From assembly GCF_018812025.1 (NCBI RefSeq), contig NC_063050.1:10199015-10263014 (forward strand): 64,000 nucleotides of DNA, read 5' to 3'. Positions within the stretch are counted from its first letter, which is position 1. Each line of letters begins with the position of its first letter. Of the stretch, positions 1 to 11,689 are shown piece by piece. The translations under genes were made by a program, and so were the position numbers. Source of the stretch: Megalobrama amblycephala (taxonomy: Eukaryota; Chordata; Actinopteri; Cypriniformes; Xenocyprididae). The notes under the pieces are model-generated. The model worked only from the letters and a program-made list of their open reading frames with translations. It had not been told where the DNA came from and ran no database searches.

Positions 1-25
1 TATATATATATATATATATATATAT
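1..25. repeat. (TA)n microsatellite
   Basis: A pure TA dinucleotide run opens the window and lies directly beside a Tc1-like transposase fragment. Nothing else is visible in it. Confidence 0.9.
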
Positions 26-49
26 GTTAATATATATCCCATTCTAAAT

Positions 50-241
50 CCATAGGGTTTAATATCCCAAAGGTGTTCTATCGGGTTGAGGTCAGGACTC
101 TGTACAGGCCAGTCAAGTTCCTCCACACCAAACTCACTCATCCATGTCTTTTGTGGACCTTGCATTGTGCACTGGTGCGCAGTCATGTTGGAACATGAAG
201 GGCCATCCCCAAACTGTTCCCACAAAGTTGGAAGCATGAAA
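50..241 (-). mobile_element. Tc1-like transposase C-terminal fragment
   Basis: Read on the minus strand, this segment encodes a degenerate end of a Tc1/mariner transposase. The residues SPDLNPIEHLWD lie at about 50-110, and a GVEELDWP stretch precedes them. The Asp in SPDLNP is embedded in the conserved C-terminal DDE region of Tc1 transposases. The reading frame runs out on both sides, so this is an inactive relic. The terminal inverted repeats are not visible; one end lies in or beyond the TA repeat. Confidence 0.8.
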
Positions 242-564
242 TTGAAGTTTTTTTATGAATCAGCTAGCATGCATGAATTGTTCAGCACAAGACTAGTAAT
301 GTGCACTAAGTAAATAGAGTCGAATAGATTTTGATTTTATGCTGAATTTAAGTAGAATTTTTATATGCTATGTGAATCAGTGATTTTGTTCTCCATGTCT
401 TTGCACCACCTGCTCGTGACACTTGTTTGCACTTCTTTATTTATTCAAATTGACAGACATTTCTTCATCTAATGAGAGAGTGAATGTGTTTGCATGAGCA
501 GCAGTGAAGTTAAAGTGCTGGAGTTGATGATCATGAAGTTTAGAGTTGAGTGCTATTGCCAGTA
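242..564. other. Intergenic, nothing recognised
   Basis: A-T-rich sequence between the Tc1 fragment and the Harbinger-like element. I see no gene, splice signal or clear repeat boundary in it. Confidence 0.5.
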
Positions 565-567
565 TTA

Positions 568-1284
568 AGGCCCCGATTTACTTTAAAAGGAGTTCTTTTT
601 CGTTCTTCGTTTAGGAGTAAAACGAAGTTCGAAATGTGTGACCAGCGATATACTGTAAACGAACATCTGACGCCACCCACACTGCTGAGAGCGACGATTA
701 GATGAATATGTAAATATGTGCCGTGCACTTTCATCTCAGTAACAAAATAAACACAACAAAAATGAGAAAAAAGCAAGCATTTATTATTAAGCATAAGAAA
801 AGCGTTTGATCACAACAAGATGGGTATGTTAGCACAAGCTCTACAAATTAGCTCTCCAGTCACGTTGATTTATATAGCACTTTATTCAATAGATTGCTTA
901 AAATCAAGCAGATTTACAGTATCAAATATGAAAAACAGTGTTAGTGCCTCATTTTATCAGAAGCACAACATTTTGTACTATAAAGCGGCTATCCAGTGTG
1001 TTCATGTTTTCACCCGAGGAACTCTTACCTCGAGGAACTCAAACACACGAAATGAGTCAAAGGTGCATCCCATGCGAGTGAAGGCGGAGCGTCGGCGCAC
1101 GCCTCCTATTACATTATCATCACTGACCAATGGTAGTACGAAGGTGTTTTGCAGCTGGAGCGAACTTTTCCTGAAATTTCGCTTTGGCAAGCCATTTTGA
1201 ACTTTCAAAAAGAACACAAAACAAACTTCGTTTTTGGCCTGATTTTGTTCGTTCTTTGATTTCGTTTGAAGTATATCGGGGCCT
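568..1284. mobile_element. Harbinger-like non-autonomous DNA transposon (MITE)
   Basis: The ends are symmetric: AGGCCCCGAT at 568-577 and ATCGGGGCCT at 1275-1284. They are flanked by TTA at 565-567 and 1285-1287, which fits the 3-bp TWA target-site duplication of PIF/Harbinger elements. Imperfect inverted similarity continues inward, with Cs, Gs and CGTT/AACG-rich blocks near both ends. There is no transposase. The short open frames inside, on both strands, are byproducts of the inverted repeats. The superfamily call rests on the target site and termini only. Confidence 0.7.
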
Positions 1285-1339
1285 TTAATGTATGCAGTGC
1301 AGTAGGCCTTCAGTCTAGTTAATGGAACGACAAATCCCA

Positions 1340-2893
1340 CTCCCTCTTGCTACTAAATCCCCTCCTTGGTTTTCATGAATTATAACATGTTAATGTGGTT
1401 CTCTTAAAGCTTTGTGGAACAAGGATCAGTGAGTGTTAGGATATAGCTTCTGTCAGATCAGGATTTACAAAAAGGTTTAATGCAGTCTGCAGGCCTCTTA
1501 TCAACACACAAAAGAGGAAGTGAGACTTTTAGTAAAGATGATGTTGCATTTGTTCACTCAGCAGGGACTCAGTATCTGAGACAATCCTGTCTGTGAAGAA
1601 ATAAACTACGCAAGCTTTGACGCAGTCTGTCTCAATCGAGATGTTATAGGCTTATTATCATCAGTTTCCACAACAGGTGCAGCATTTGGTTAAAGTATAC
1701 ACTTATATCCATCGGGAACTGTAAGCTCTTTCAGCTGGTCTACTAAAAGCCTCAAAGGCACCAGGTCTAAAGTGAAGAGAACAAAGACGCGTTTTTTAGT
1801 TTTATTCATCCACATTCTTCACAACTTCCCATTCTTTTCTCCTCTTATTGCTAGTAAAGCAGTAAAGACTTACATCACTTCTCTTGTGGCTCATCGACTG
1901 AAAATTACAACCAAAAGCTTCACAATGCAGCATTGTATATTACATTCCAAGTTGTGTTGCGTTAAATACAGTGTGACAGTGTTTTTAGAGCAGTGAGTGC
2001 AACCATTTGACGTCATCGACACAGACCGCAAACAAAATGGCGCCGCCCATTGTCCAAATATGTTATGGATTTTTTAAATAACACAAATATTTCATGGGTT
2101 TTCTACTACATATTTCAGTAAGAGACATCATTTACGTTATATTAAGCCATTGTCACGGCTACACAACCTGCACCTTCAGACACGGACACTTACGCCACGC
2201 CCACTCGTTCACAATCACCGGAATACTGAACACCTGTGCATCATCACCAGAGCCACATATTAGCACACCAGTCCCATTCACTCATTGTCTGGTCTTGCAC
2301 CGATCCCTACGCGTCACTCGACCTCTTACTACCTGGACATTGTACTTACCTGTTGTCTTCATCGTCTTCGTCTCCAGTCCTGAGTCCTTCATCATCATCT
2401 GTGTCATCATCTACATCTGTCAAAGAAAGTTATCATTATTATACCAGTTGTCTGTTCTACGTGTCAAGATTCCCAACCTGTGTTATCACCTGTGTCTGAA
2501 ACCTCTGTCAATAAACACTGTTGCACTTTACCTCATCTGTGTCCTCGTCTGTGTCTGACAGCCATACAAGTCTTAACTCCAGGGGTTCCCTTTAAAGAAA
2601 CACTTTGAAAATGTGAAGAACTTTGCATGTTCTGGTCTCTTTTCACTTCCTTTCTTTCTTCGTTTGGCTAATTCTCATGCATTGAGGGATGCTGCTTCAT
2701 TTGTTTTGTCCATTTTATGATGATGTATTTTCTTAAAGTATTCTTTGAATAGTTTTGACCAAAGCTGGTTTTAAAGCAGCAAGTGAGAATAAAATGTACT
2801 TGAAAAGAGGAAGATAAAGAGTTTGTCTTCAAAAGAAATCATCTTGGTTGTAAACCTCTGTTCACCCTGCAGAGTTTCATAGCTGAAAAAATG
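1340..2893 (+). other. Relic 5' flank and 5' UTR exon of the receptor pseudogene
   Basis: Bases about 1360-1590 and 2590-2893 match, in order, the 5' flank of receptor B at about 21815-22477. The match ends at a splice donor (GTAAGA at 2894) in the same place as the non-coding first exon of gene B. A block of about 1 kb between them (about 1590-2590) has no counterpart upstream of gene B, so it is probably an insertion. It holds TCATCATC-rich low-complexity sequence and a 154-codon open frame with no protein-like features. A PU.1-like site lies at 1510-1522 and another at 2803-2814. Confidence 0.6.
1510..1522 (+). promoter_or_regulatory. PU.1/ETS-like motif upstream of the pseudogene
   Basis: AAAAGAGGAAGTG matches the known PU.1 (SPI1) consensus, an A-rich flank followed by GAGGAAGT. 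The identical 13-mer occurs at 22003-22015, upstream of receptor B, in aligned sequence. PU.1 drives myeloid and B-cell genes. Function here is inferred from the motif and its conservation between paralogues. Confidence 0.45.
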
Positions 2894-3193
2894 GTAAGAT
2901 TTCTTTTCATTTGTCCACTGTACTCCTTAAATTCCATTTTCTTAAAATAAAAACTGTTGTTTACTCAAATTTGACCTGTTTCTTCATGGGTGAATAGCAC
3001 CAAAATGTCCAAGTCATGTTTTACCTGAGAATCAAATGAAAAAAGTATTATATATTTGCATAAAAAACGTCATTTTACCGTCATTACAACAATCTCACAA
3101 TGACCTGAACTTATTATTGATGAATTTCATGAGATTAACCTTCACAGAAGCTAAAATAAGTGACTGTTTATTGATTGTGTTGTAGGTGTTGCT

Positions 3194-3640
3194 ATGGTGA
3201 TGTCAGTCAGAATGGCTCCTCCCCTTCCTCTGATCTTTCTGCTCATGATTTCGGGTAAGTCAGATCTATTTCTGCTTTTCAACATCCTCCAGCACTGCAG
3301 ACTCAGTAAATTTGAATAAAGAAATCATTTCAGTGACAGTCCGTCACACATATGTGCACTAAATACATACTGAACATCAGATCATGAAAGTGTTCTGTAC
3401 CATAGGCCCTAAACAACAGGGTATAGAGCCTTCAGATCTGTCTGAGGACCCTATGGTTAATGGTTAATCTTTGTAAATGGATCTCATTTTTGTCTCAGAC
3501 TAAAAGGAATATGCTGTAGTGACGATGGCACACATCAAAACATTTTACAGTCTTAATGTAACTGTGTGGGTGGAGCCTGGATGATTGACAGGGGTGTCTG
3601 ATGAGGATTTACTGGAGTATTTTGAGAAGATTGAGGAAAT
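3194..3640 (+). pseudogene. Truncated Siglec/CD22-like receptor pseudogene
   Basis: The leader exon (3194-3254) is intact: it follows a TTGTAG acceptor, reads [20 protein letters not shown] and ends in phase 1 at a GTAAGT donor, as in genes A-D. The V exon survives only as fragments at about 3332-3455. The core around the first conserved Cys is deleted, and the sequence stops after the segment equivalent to 'PSDLSEDP'. No other Ig, transmembrane or tail exon follows. At about 3567 the sequence instead resumes with a stretch matching the 3' UTR of gene A (around 19868, GTGGGTGGAGCC then ATGATTGACAGG). A large internal deletion thus joined the V exon to the 3' UTR. The gene cannot encode a receptor; at most it could express a leader-containing RNA. 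Confidence 0.8.
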
Positions 3641-3772
3641 TGTGACAATAGATACAAGTGGAAGTCGAAGACTTGTGGCCATGTAATGTCATCATGAAAA
3701 TATTTTGTTGCTTTAAGCATTGTGACTTGTTTGATTATAAATGCTTATCATTAATGCTAATAGTTTATTAGT

Positions 3773-3784
3773 TTGTGTGTGTGT

Positions 3785-3836
<52 letters not shown>
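3773..3836. repeat. (TG)n microsatellite
   Basis: Dinucleotide TG run with one interruption near 3789. Its minus-strand frame gives only poly-Thr-His and is not a gene. Confidence 0.95.
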
Positions 3837-3837
<1 letters not shown>

Positions 3838-3839
3838 AC

Positions 3840-4435
3840 TGTATACTCTTTATGATCAGTGTAGGAATACAAATGTTCTTGTAAGTACACTTTTAACATT
3901 GAACATTTTGAATTTATCTTCCATTCAATAGTCTCAAAACTAGTAGTCTTAGTTGACACATCCATGGATCATTGCAACAACTGATGGATAAATCAAGTCC
4001 AACTCTCTTTTTTTTTTTTTTCTTGTTCTATAAGCCATTTCACTTTGAAATGTGTCACAATATGGAAGTGAAGTCGGTCGCAACTTCCGTTTCAATGCTG
4101 ACTTTAGTCACTGGAGCTTCAGCTGGTCAAACATAATCAAAGTCCCTTTCAAGGAAAGTCAGTTTATTTGCAACACTTTCAGGCAGCTTTTTCACTCATG
4201 CAAGATCAACTCATTTCTGTTTGGATGGTGAAATATACTGAAAAACTGATGGGCAAATTCACATTTTAATAACATATTTCAAATCAATAAAAAAGCAATA
4301 AAATCCACAAATGTTGTTTCTGATGCTCAAATAGCATTAAAGTGTTTATTTTAGGTTTGTCCAGCCAATGCACCTCTCAGAACTGTTTCTACGGATATCA
4401 GAGCATCTAAAAGCAGCTTCAGTGACACGAAGACT
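3840..4435. other. Intergenic, nothing recognised
   Basis: Sequence between the TG repeat and the first duplicated leader-relic unit. There is an oligo-T run at about 4008-4021. No gene or defined repeat was recognised. Confidence 0.5.
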
Positions 4436-4439
4436 CAAG

Positions 4440-5290
4440 CTTTACTCTGACAGAGGACTGATTTCCTCTTCCTCCTGGTGTGACGTCTCTCAGCGTCTCT
4501 CCGTCACTTATGAAGGTCACGTGATCACACTGTGATGCTGCTGTCAAATGTTCACCCATTTGGTTTTCACACTTACTGTGCTAAAGAGGAAACTGTATTA
4601 GTGACCCTGTTTAAGGACATGATGCATTCAAGAACAAGGCCGCAAAATAAAATAAAATAACTTTCAGACATTCAGATGAATCAATTCTGCTTCATCAGCG
4701 TGTTTTAAGTTCATTGTTTAACTTCTATTGCTATTAATCAATCAGTGAATTGGAGGTTTATCAGATGCACAGTTGGTGATGCTGATGATGAAATATGTTT
4801 TTTACATCACTGTCACTGCAATAGCTTCCAGTGTTTTACAATCCCGCCTCCATCAGTTCCCATTCCAGGATAGATGGTCTGCATATGCAAATTAAAGTAT
4901 AGTTATTCAAGCTATTATTTTCTCTGTCTCAAGATCAGGTTCCTTGTCATCACTGTCTGTATGAAACTGATTGAATATAAATATTGCCAAGTTTGAAAAC
5001 ATTATTTCATGAGCATCTTCATGGATTGATGTAAAGTTTCTCTCAGTTTAACTTTTATGTCTTTAGTCTGGTGTTATCAGATAAAACTCTTCTTCTGCTT
5101 TATCAGAACTATAGTTGAGGTGTCATAAGCTCATAATAAATGTGTTAATCACGTGTCAATCAGTGTGAAAACACCAATACTGGTACCAGACTGGTCATTT
5201 CTAGTGCTGTCTCTGTTCATGAGTGTTGGTGAAACAGGTAAGAGCTTCATTTTCTATGGGATTTATGGGAGATTGGCTGGGGCTAGTTGT
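4440..5290 (+). repeat. Tandem duplication copy 1: promoter/leader-exon relic
   Basis: This block matches 6090-6930 in order. Both begin at a CTCCTGGTGTGACGTC stretch and both end in GGGCTAGTTGTCACAGGGCTG. Near the end, at about 5177-5237, one frame reads as a signal-peptide-like segment ILVPDWSFLVLSLFMSVGET and stops in phase 1 at a GTAAGA donor, like a leader exon. The codon where a start would be expected is GTG, not ATG. An exact octamer (ATGCAAAT) lies upstream at 4885-4892. No Ig exon follows, so this looks like the dead 5' end of another immune receptor gene. Further patchy similarity continues to about 5790 (compare 15915-16065). Confidence 0.5.
4885..4892 (+). promoter_or_regulatory. 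Octamer motif ATGCAAAT
   Basis: Exact match to the octamer bound by OCT1/OCT2 in immunoglobulin promoters, about 290 bp upstream of a leader-exon-like sequence. The duplicated unit has ATGTAAAT at the matching place (about 6490), so the site is lost there. Relevance is inferred from the motif and context. Confidence 0.35.
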
Positions 5291-6089
5291 CACAGGGCTG
5301 TGTCTCAGTAACTATATGGTTTAAAATCAAAAGACCAATAGCACAAAAATGTTTTCTCCACCAATATTTGGTGTTATTGACAAACACCTCGATAAAAATC
5401 CACTTTAATCTTTTACACACCAGATAACTGTATAATGAAGGCTGCTTATACAGATTCATATCCAAGACTTATATATTAAAGTGTGTCTATGCAGAAAGTG
5501 TCTTTTAAAAATAATCCTGTCATAAGAAATATTCACCAGAGCAAAAGTGTGACAACTAGTCCTATGTGCTGTAAACATTAGCAGTGCACTGATATAAAAA
5601 TCAAAGGTGGATCATTACAGTTTCACAGTATGAAATTAAAAGCCATCGTTCTGTCTGAGCTCTACTGTCTATGATGTGCTGTCAATCAAAAACGGGGCGG
5701 GGAAAGACGTTAGACAGTTACAAACTCATGTAGTGCAAAAGTGACTGTTGCTGACATTTTCTTGGATAAATAAAGTATTTTATTGATTTCTGTGTGTATT
5801 AAGTAAAGAACTATAGTTTATTTCTCTTTTGGTTTGTTCTGTTCAATCTTGAAACGGATGGTGCTCAGTTTTCACTGACAAGAAAGAGGAAGATCAGGGT
5901 GCAGTGCAGCATGATCCTGGATCAGCATTCCAATCAACCAATCAGATTTGAGGGACAGTTCACAGTTTATGTCAAGTTTAGGTTCACAACCAGAGTTAGG
6001 TGCTTCTGCATCAGTGTTATTCACCTATCTTTTCCCTTCTAACTTATTAGGTTTAGGGGTAGAGATATGGTTAGCATTACATTTCGGAC
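5291..6089. other. Spacer between duplicated leader relics
   Basis: Bases 5455-5530 match 7955-8020, and 5590-5790 match 15915-16065. The duplicated unit therefore originally extended to about 5.8 kb, and the second copy has since been split by transposons. No coding exon is evident. Confidence 0.5.
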
Positions 6090-6930
6090 AAGAAAGTGTT
6101 CCTCCTGGTGTGACGTCCCTCAGTGTCTCTCCGTCACTTATGAAGGTCACGTGATCACACTGTGTTGCTGCTGTCAAATGTTCATGCATTGGTTTTCACA
6201 CTTACTGTCCTAAAGAGGAAACTGTGTTTGTGATCATGTTTAGAGACATATGATGCATTCAAGAACAAGGCCGCTGGCAGAATAAAAAGTGTAGAAGCTC
6301 TCATAAACAGCGTGGTTTAAGTTTATGTTTTTTTAACTTCTGGATTGCTATTAATCATTCAGTGAATTGGAGGTTTATCATATGTACAGTTGGAGATGCT
6401 GGTGATGGAATATGTTTTTTACCTTCAATACCTTCCAGTGTTTTACAATCCCGCCTCCATCAGTTCCCATTCCAGCATAGTTGGTTTGCATATGTAAATT
6501 AAAGTATAGTCATTCAAGCTATTATATTCTCTCTCTCAAGATCAGGTTCCTTGTCATCACTGTCTGTATGAAACTGATTGAATATAGATATTCCCAAGTT
6601 TGAAAACATTATTACATGAGCATGACATAAAGTTTCTCACGGTTTAACTTTTGTCTATAGTCGTCACCAGTTAAAGCTCTTCTTCTGCTTGATCTGCGCT
6701 AGTTGAGGTGTCAAAACCTCAAATTAAAATATAATGTGTGAATCACGTGTCATTCAGTGTGAAAACACCAATACTGGTTTCATCCTGATCATTTGTGGTG
6801 CTGTCTCTGGTCACGGGTGTTGGTGAAACGGGTAAGAGCTTGATTTTATAACCGTTCTCTCAAATATCTAAAGTGTGAGGGATTTATGGGAAACTGGTTG
6901 GGGCTAGTTGTCACAGGGCTGTGTCTATGG
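6090..6930 (+). repeat. Tandem duplication copy 2: promoter/leader-exon relic
   Basis: Second copy of the 4440-5290 unit. The leader-like frame is interrupted here by a TGA near 6790, but the GTAAGA donor near 6832 is kept. After about 6930 the copy is broken by a chain of transposons. Its remaining parts reappear at 7955-8020 and 15915-16065, immediately upstream of gene A. Confidence 0.5.
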
Positions 6931-7059
6931 CAGGGGTGCCCACACTTTTTTGTGTGATGATCTACTTTTAAAATGATCAACTCAATGAGATCTACCAACC
7001 AAAAAAAACAGTTTAATTAAAAAAAAAAAAAAAAAACTTTTGAAATGCTTGTTACTTCA

Positions 7060-7400
7060 ACTAAAAACTCGATTCCAAAAAAGTTGGGACACTGTACAAA
7101 TTGTGAATAAAAACAGAATGCAATGATGTGGAAGTTTCAAATTTCAATATTTTATTCAGAATACAACATAGATGACATATCAAATGTTTAAAATGAGAAA
7201 ATGTATCATTTTAAGGGAAAAATAAGTTGATTTTAAATTTCATGGCATTAACACATCTTAGAAAAGTTGGGACAAGGCCATGTTTACCACTGTGTGGCAT
7301 CCCCTCTTCTTTTTATAACAGTCTGCAAACGTCTGGGGACTGAGGAGACAAGTTGCTCAAGTTTAGGAATAGGAATGTTGTCCCATTCTTGTAAAGGAGA
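7060..7400 (-). mobile_element. Tc1-like element end fragment
   Basis: The sequence beginning ATTCCAAAAAAGTTGGGACA, with AAAAGTTGGGACAAGGCCAT repeated near 7263, is the terminal part of a Tc1-like transposon that is widespread in fish. It continues to the TTGTCCCATTCTTG segment, the C-terminal part of the transposase on the minus strand, and then stops abruptly at about 7395, where hAT-derived sequence begins. Confidence 0.65.
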
Positions 7401-7409
7401 TAAACTCCT

Positions 7410-7748
7410 TTATCTCAGCAGCTCGCAAAATCTTTCTACGAATTTGCCCCTGCTTAACCACCTGACATGGAGCAGGAGATCTGTGTGGCTGCAGTCAGCT
7501 CCCTCCAAATAGGCACGAAATAGCGGCCTCTGAAGTGAGTGTGCATGTATTGAGCAGACGATTTTCATGGACACATCCATCTCTTTCACGTTCAGCATTT
7601 TCGCACATAGAGCTTGTTGGTGTATAATACAATGACAGTTGAGGAAGTCGGGAAAAGCATCCTCCTCCTTGTACTTGGCAAAGAATCTGTTTGAACGGCC
7701 GATCATCGCAGGTGCTCCGTCAGTTGTGATTGACACCAGTTTAGACAT
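7410..7748 (-). mobile_element. hAT-related transposase fragment
   Basis: A minus-strand frame of 112 codons begins MSKLVSITTDGAPAMIGRSN. The TDGAPAM motif followed by 'CHCIIHQQALCAK' and 'DLLLHVRWLSRG' is typical of hAT-superfamily transposases of the type domesticated in the vertebrate GTF2IRD2/ZBED-like proteins. The BED finger is absent upstream, and the C-terminal dimerisation region is cut off at the junction with the Tc1 fragment. It is best read as a dead fragment. Confidence 0.75.
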
Positions 7749-7779
7749 CGGAAGCGGAGTTTTGTCAACAAAGTCCTTA

Positions 7780-7935
7780 AAGGATTAGTTCACTTTCTAA
7801 TGAAAATTTCCTGATAAGTTACTCACCCCCATGTCATCCAAGATGTTCATGTCTTTCTTTCTTCAGTGGAAAAGAAATTAAGGTTTTTGATGAAAACATT
7901 CCAGGATTTTTCTCCATATAGTGGACTTCAATGGA
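7780..7935. repeat. Degenerate cyprinid interspersed repeat (GTTCAC...ACTCACCC type)
   Basis: AAAGGATTAGTTCACTTTCT, then TACTCACCCCCATGTCATCC, resembles the better preserved copy at 21190-21330. This motif order is common in cyprinid genomes. Only the order and spacing of motifs support the call. Confidence 0.5.
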
Positions 7936-8060
7936 GCCAATGAGGCTGATTATTTAGACTCATATTCAAGACTTATATATTAAAGTGTGTCTCTATACAG
8001 GAAGTGGTTTTAAAAATAAGGCAGCAGCTATTTGCATTAAGTGTAAATAGCTATTAGATA

Positions 8061-8464
8061 TTAAAGGCGCTCTAAGCGATTCTGAGCGGAGTAACTTCCT
8101 GTTGACGTTCAAAGTGTTGTCAAACAAAACAGAGGCTAGCTAGACCCTCCCTCCTCCTCCTCCTGGCCCTCCCCTCCGTGCTTCCTGAAACAGTCATGAA
8201 CGCGCATTTAAAATGTAAGTAGCTTGCGTATTGACGCTGCTTGTCGGTTATTGGCTGGAGCATGTTTATTATGTTAAGTGGTCCAGGCTGCACCAGTTTG
8301 TTTTTATTGCAGTTTTCGGAGCTTGTGGCGACTACAGAGACCGCGTTTTTTTTACAGTGTGTTCAGGGGACAGGCAGCTAGCGCATAGTGAGGAGATGTT
8401 TGCGGTATGTGACAAAAAAAAAATTGGGCCTAAAAACGCGTCAAATCGCTTAGAGCGCCTTTAA
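8061..8464. mobile_element. MITE with AGGCGCTCTAAGCGAT inverted termini
   Basis: AAGGCGCTCTAAGCGATT at 8064-8081 is matched in inverse by AATCGCTTAGAGCGCCTT at 8444-8461. The flanking TTAA at 8061-8064 and 8461-8464 makes the target duplication either TTAA or TA; the palindrome prevents a choice. The length is about 400 bp and there is no transposase. Confidence 0.7.
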
Positions 8465-8639
8465 TAGCAAATTCACTACCGCTGCACCACTGAAGACGTT
8501 GAATTCTGCGCATCTTATCTAAAACTTGAGTGGAGTTAGCATAAAAATAAATAGCATTTGCCAACAAGGGACGCTATTTGCACTTAAATAGACACTCCAT
8601 AAAAGGCAGCCTGCCAAGAGAAATGGTCCGTGTATCTTT

Positions 8640-11165
8640 TGGTCATTAGTTTTTTTGATTTATTAATGAAATCGCAAAATGAAAAATGGCACCTTTTTCG
8701 TTTTTCATTTTTTTCAAACAAAACAAAAAACAAGAATTCGGCTTGATTTTTCGTTTTTCGTTCAGGGGTAGAAAATGAATAAACAACTTGAATATTTGAT
8801 CTCAACATGTGGGCGGGAATGAAACGCCCCTTTCCACTGATTGGTCAACCAAACATTAACTGTGCCGTCATCAGTTCTTCCGCTGTTCAGAGCAGCAGAA
8901 TAATAGTCCTTCGCTGCGATGGATTTAACGCGTTTATTGCAACTATATAATCACTTTTAAATTTACATTTAATCTTAATCTCTATCTCTTGATCTCTATC
9001 TCTCAAACAGCCAGACTAACGAATGACTTGAGACACAAATCGAGGCAGAGCCTATAGACAAGGATTTCTTCTGTGTGTCCATAAAAACGCGTGTTTATCT
9101 CAGAAATATTATTATCTCAGATATAATAATTTACTTCGCACCTGCACTCACAACTACCTAATAGCCAACACCTTTGACAACACTGCCTGTTTTATTATTG
9201 CTGACCACCATCGTAGTTAATGTTCACAGCACATCTATTATAGTTCTATTATGATTTTTATTCAGTCAACAGATGGATATCATAATGCCATTATCTAATG
9301 TTTCAGTGATTGAGTTTAGTGAAATATGAATTTGACATAACGTTTTTACGGTGAACTTGTTTGAGTTATATGAATAAAACCCTGAAATAAGACTTTGTAC
9401 AATAAACCAGAGATGAAAGGTTTTCATATTTAATGCCATCTGCAGTGTCAGAAATTAACTTATATGGGACAAATGATTTACAGGGGTATTTTTTTTTTTA
9501 CCTTTATATATAATTTCTTTCCTAATGTTATTAAATATTTATGCTCTCTATAATGTTAAATTCTTAAATGTAGTCAAATAAATTAGAATAATATGACACT
9601 AGGCTGTTACCAATTAAATCAGTATCAGTCAACTGCATGATGCTTTCAGATGTAGCTACTTACTGTAAATACATTTACACATTAATTACAACAGTATAAT
9701 ATAATGAGATTAATATTTTAAACAACATTTTTATTCACAAATATGAAATGACAAGATGAAATAACACTTGGATTATGAAAGTAATATCGCCACTAGGTGG
9801 CGGTAAGTCATTGTGTTAAAGAAGGAGTCATTTATTCATTTGTCGATTCGTTCAAAGCGCTGATTCATTCAGGAATAAAATCAAGTGGCTGTCTATAGTA
9901 ATTGGTCACTTAATCATTATCATAGTTGTTCAAAGACTCTTATTCATTCAGGAACGAAACAACTCTGTGTGCCTACTGCGAGTCAGTCGCATAACGGTTC
10001 TGTGACTTTATTTGGTTTGGAGGTTTAGTTGGCAGAGAAAATAACCGTTCTGTCTGCCATCCGTTAGCCGGCCAATACTTAATATTAATTAAATAATCTC
10101 AGCGTATTGCCTAAAACAAAAGTTATGACATCTGTGCAGGGTGCGATTTGTGAAAAAAACAGAGGGGGGATGTTTTGAAAAGTTTTTTTTTTTTTTTTTT
10201 GAAAATTTGTTAAAAATCACAGTAGAGCTACTATTTTTGGCAGCTGTTACAGAAACATTTTTACAAAAAAAATCTGATTTAGCCTTGAGATTTGAAGTAT
10301 TAGATAGCTTAGATATTTGCACCACTACAATGACACAAATAATTCTTAATTTCTGATAGAAAAGCAAAATCAATCGGTAGTTATTAATAGAATACGGGGG
10401 CATGCTCCCCCGAAAATTTAGATTTCCCTGGTGTAGCCTAGATATGTGCATTTAAGGCCAACAAATTGGATAACAATTTAAAACCATGTCAACAAATAAA
10501 TGCATGCACAGTTTTGAGGCAGCATTAATCGCATGTTTGGTAATTTCATGACTTAACTTACAACAGAACAACGACGGTCATTGCTCGTAATTTCTTTTGC
10601 GCTTTATTTAAGCTATAATAAAGTAATTAAATTCAGCGCGCGCCGGCGCATTTGCGCATGCAATTCTTGAGTGTGCGCCTATCTCTGTGCTGTCGCGTGA
10701 GTCGCGCAGCGTTGCCACACAGATTTTGATAGGTGGTCAGCAATAATAAAACAGGCAGTGTCAAAGGTATTGGCTATTAGGTAGTTGTGAGTGCAGGTGC
10801 AAAGTAAATTGTTATTTCTAAGTTATAATGATTATAATATTTCTGAGCTAAACACGCGTTTTTATGGACACACAGAACAAAGCCTTGTCTATAGGCTCTG
10901 CCTCGATTTGTGTCTCAAATCATTCGTTAGTCTGGCTGTTTGAGAGATAGAGATCAAGAGATAGAGATTAAGATTAAATGTAAATTTAAAAGTGATTATA
11001 TAGTTGCAATAAACGCATTAAATCCATCGCAGCGAAGGACTATTATTTTGATGCGCTGAACTGCGGAAGAACTGATGACGGCACAGTTTAAAGTTTGGTT
11101 GACCAATCAGCGGAAAGGGGCGTTTCATTCCCGCCCAAATGTTGAGATCAAATATTCACATGTCA
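8640..11165. mobile_element. Large inverted-repeat (foldback-like) DNA element
   Basis: Bases about 8800-9212 are repeated in inverse at about 10733-11160. Both arms include GGGCGGGAATGAAACGCCCC or its complement, an AATCTCTATCTCTTGATCTC stretch and TTTTATTATTGCTGACCACC. The outer left edge carries oligo-T and CGTTTTTC motifs, shared with the copies near 11.95, 12.0 and 13.2 kb. The central part (9213-10732) is unique here; it includes an oligo-T run at 10184-10200 and no transposase. The outer boundary is not resolved. Confidence 0.65.
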
Positions 11166-11689
11166 TTTCTGACACAGACAGATGGCAATAAATAGGCTAT
11201 AAATATACTCTTTACTCATTATTGATAGTGTTATTTCGGGGTTTTGATGTATAGCCTAATATTGATCAAATATAATTGATATCTTCTTAAGAGAGCACTA
11301 TAATGGTTATTTTTAACACTGTTTTAACATTTTTCCCTTTATTTATTTATTTTCCTTTTTTTTTAAATGTGTGAAAGCCAATTTCAAATTGGCATAAACG
11401 AGTTCACCTCCGTCAAATCATCCAATTCACATTTTAAGTCCATCTCTCTATAGCACCGCTTTGATGAACTAATAACATGTAATATATTTTCATATCTGTC
11501 ACATTTCAAATTCATCCCATGACCAAAACTCAGGGTGTTGTCTACAACAAAAGTTATGACTGCTGCATATTTAAATCGGCTAATGATTTGCACTTTTTAA
11601 TTCAATGTATACCTATACATTCGCTGCAGTGCGTTGAGCAGCTTCGCTAGATTTTTATTGTTGGTCACTTCAATAAAACAGGCATTGTG

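Noticed and set aside
2094..2558. 154-codon open frame in the pseudogene flank
   Set aside because: Low-complexity TCATC-rich DNA within an inserted block, with an overlapping frame in another register, no domain and no splice context.
10089..10451. 120-codon minus-strand frame in the inverted-repeat element
   Set aside because: It includes a poly-Lys stretch from oligo-T and no transposase or other domain.
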